In this document: in pieces, positions 35,447-35,464 of the stretch
Numbering within the stretch: the first letter of the stretch is position 1
Layout of the letters: each line of letters opens with the position of its first letter
DNA from: an uncultured Chromatiaceae bacterium
GTDB lineage: Bacteria > Pseudomonadota > Gammaproteobacteria > DRLM01
Assembly: GCA_945787555.1 (NCBI GenBank)
Contig: CALZJG010000058.1
Coordinates: 1-35,464 of the forward strand
Reading direction: 5' to 3'
Length of the DNA: 35,464 nucleotides
Position numbers and translations under genes: made by a program
The notes under the pieces: model-generated
Database searches by the model: none
What the model saw: only the letters and a program-made list of their open reading frames with translations
Told to the model about the DNA's origin: nothing

Positions 35447-35464
35447 TTGTCCCATCATAACACC
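35447..35464 (+). CDS. IS4-family transposase, first codons only (partial)
   Basis: The last 18 bases read TTG TCC CAT CAT AAC ACC, i.e. (M)SHHNT. This N-terminus, with AAGGAG nine bases upstream, matches the start of IS4-family transposases carrying an N-terminal DUF4372 domain (M[AS]HHNT...). The rest lies beyond the window edge. Six codons are little evidence, so the call depends on the recognisable motif plus the hairpin at the probable element end. Confidence 0.5.

Overview
The window looks like chromosomal DNA of a Gammaproteobacterium with a fairly high GC content. This rests on gene content and order (yebC-ruvCAB-ybgC-tolQRAB-pal-cpoB-queE-queC-tRNA-Lys on one strand, plus fmdB and aspS). 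The many short palindromic repeats between genes, of the GTAGCCCGGAT and CCCTCTCCC types, also fit free-living members of that class. The species cannot be named from the sequence; an environmental lineage near Chromatiales is only a guess.

Layout. 1-10.3 kb, minus strand: a dense housekeeping block read from yebC down through Holliday-junction resolution (ruvC, ruvA, ruvB), the YbgC thioesterase, the Tol-Pal envelope machine (tolQ, tolR, tolA, tolB, pal, cpoB), two queuosine genes (queE, queC) and tRNA-Lys(UUU). Several genes overlap or nearly touch; tolQ, tolR and tolB use GTG or TTG starts. 10.3-19 kb: a looser region with an alpha/beta hydrolase, a secreted DUF2059-like protein, a secreted protein paired with a tiny lipoprotein, a DyP peroxidase, a large beta-propeller lipoprotein and nadA. 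It separates yebC from aspS, which are often close in this class. 19.2-21.7 kb: aspS, a decayed second copy of fmdB, and intact fmdB, all minus.

21.9-33.2 kb, plus strand: an Atm1-type ABC exporter; a three-gene cassette of AMP-phosphorylase-type enzyme, short PRPP-synthetase-like protein and DUF1614 membrane protein; a GAF/HD-GYP signalling protein; a broken VOC (glyoxalase-fold) gene that contains a 29-bp-stem hairpin; an SDR oxidoreductase; and aconitase with a clear terminator. 33.5-35.1 kb, minus strand: a secreted subtilisin-like protease. The last 90 bases look like the left end of an insertion sequence whose IS4-type transposase starts six codons before the window edge.

The items most worth following up are the AMP phosphorylase / PRPP synthetase / DUF1614 cassette (possible ribose-1,5-bisphosphate or AMP salvage without a visible RuBisCO); the VOC pseudogene, whose hairpin looks like a template-switch mutation; the tandem fmdB relic; and the hairpin that covers the ribosome binding site of the edge transposase. 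No CRISPR array, prophage or defence island was seen.
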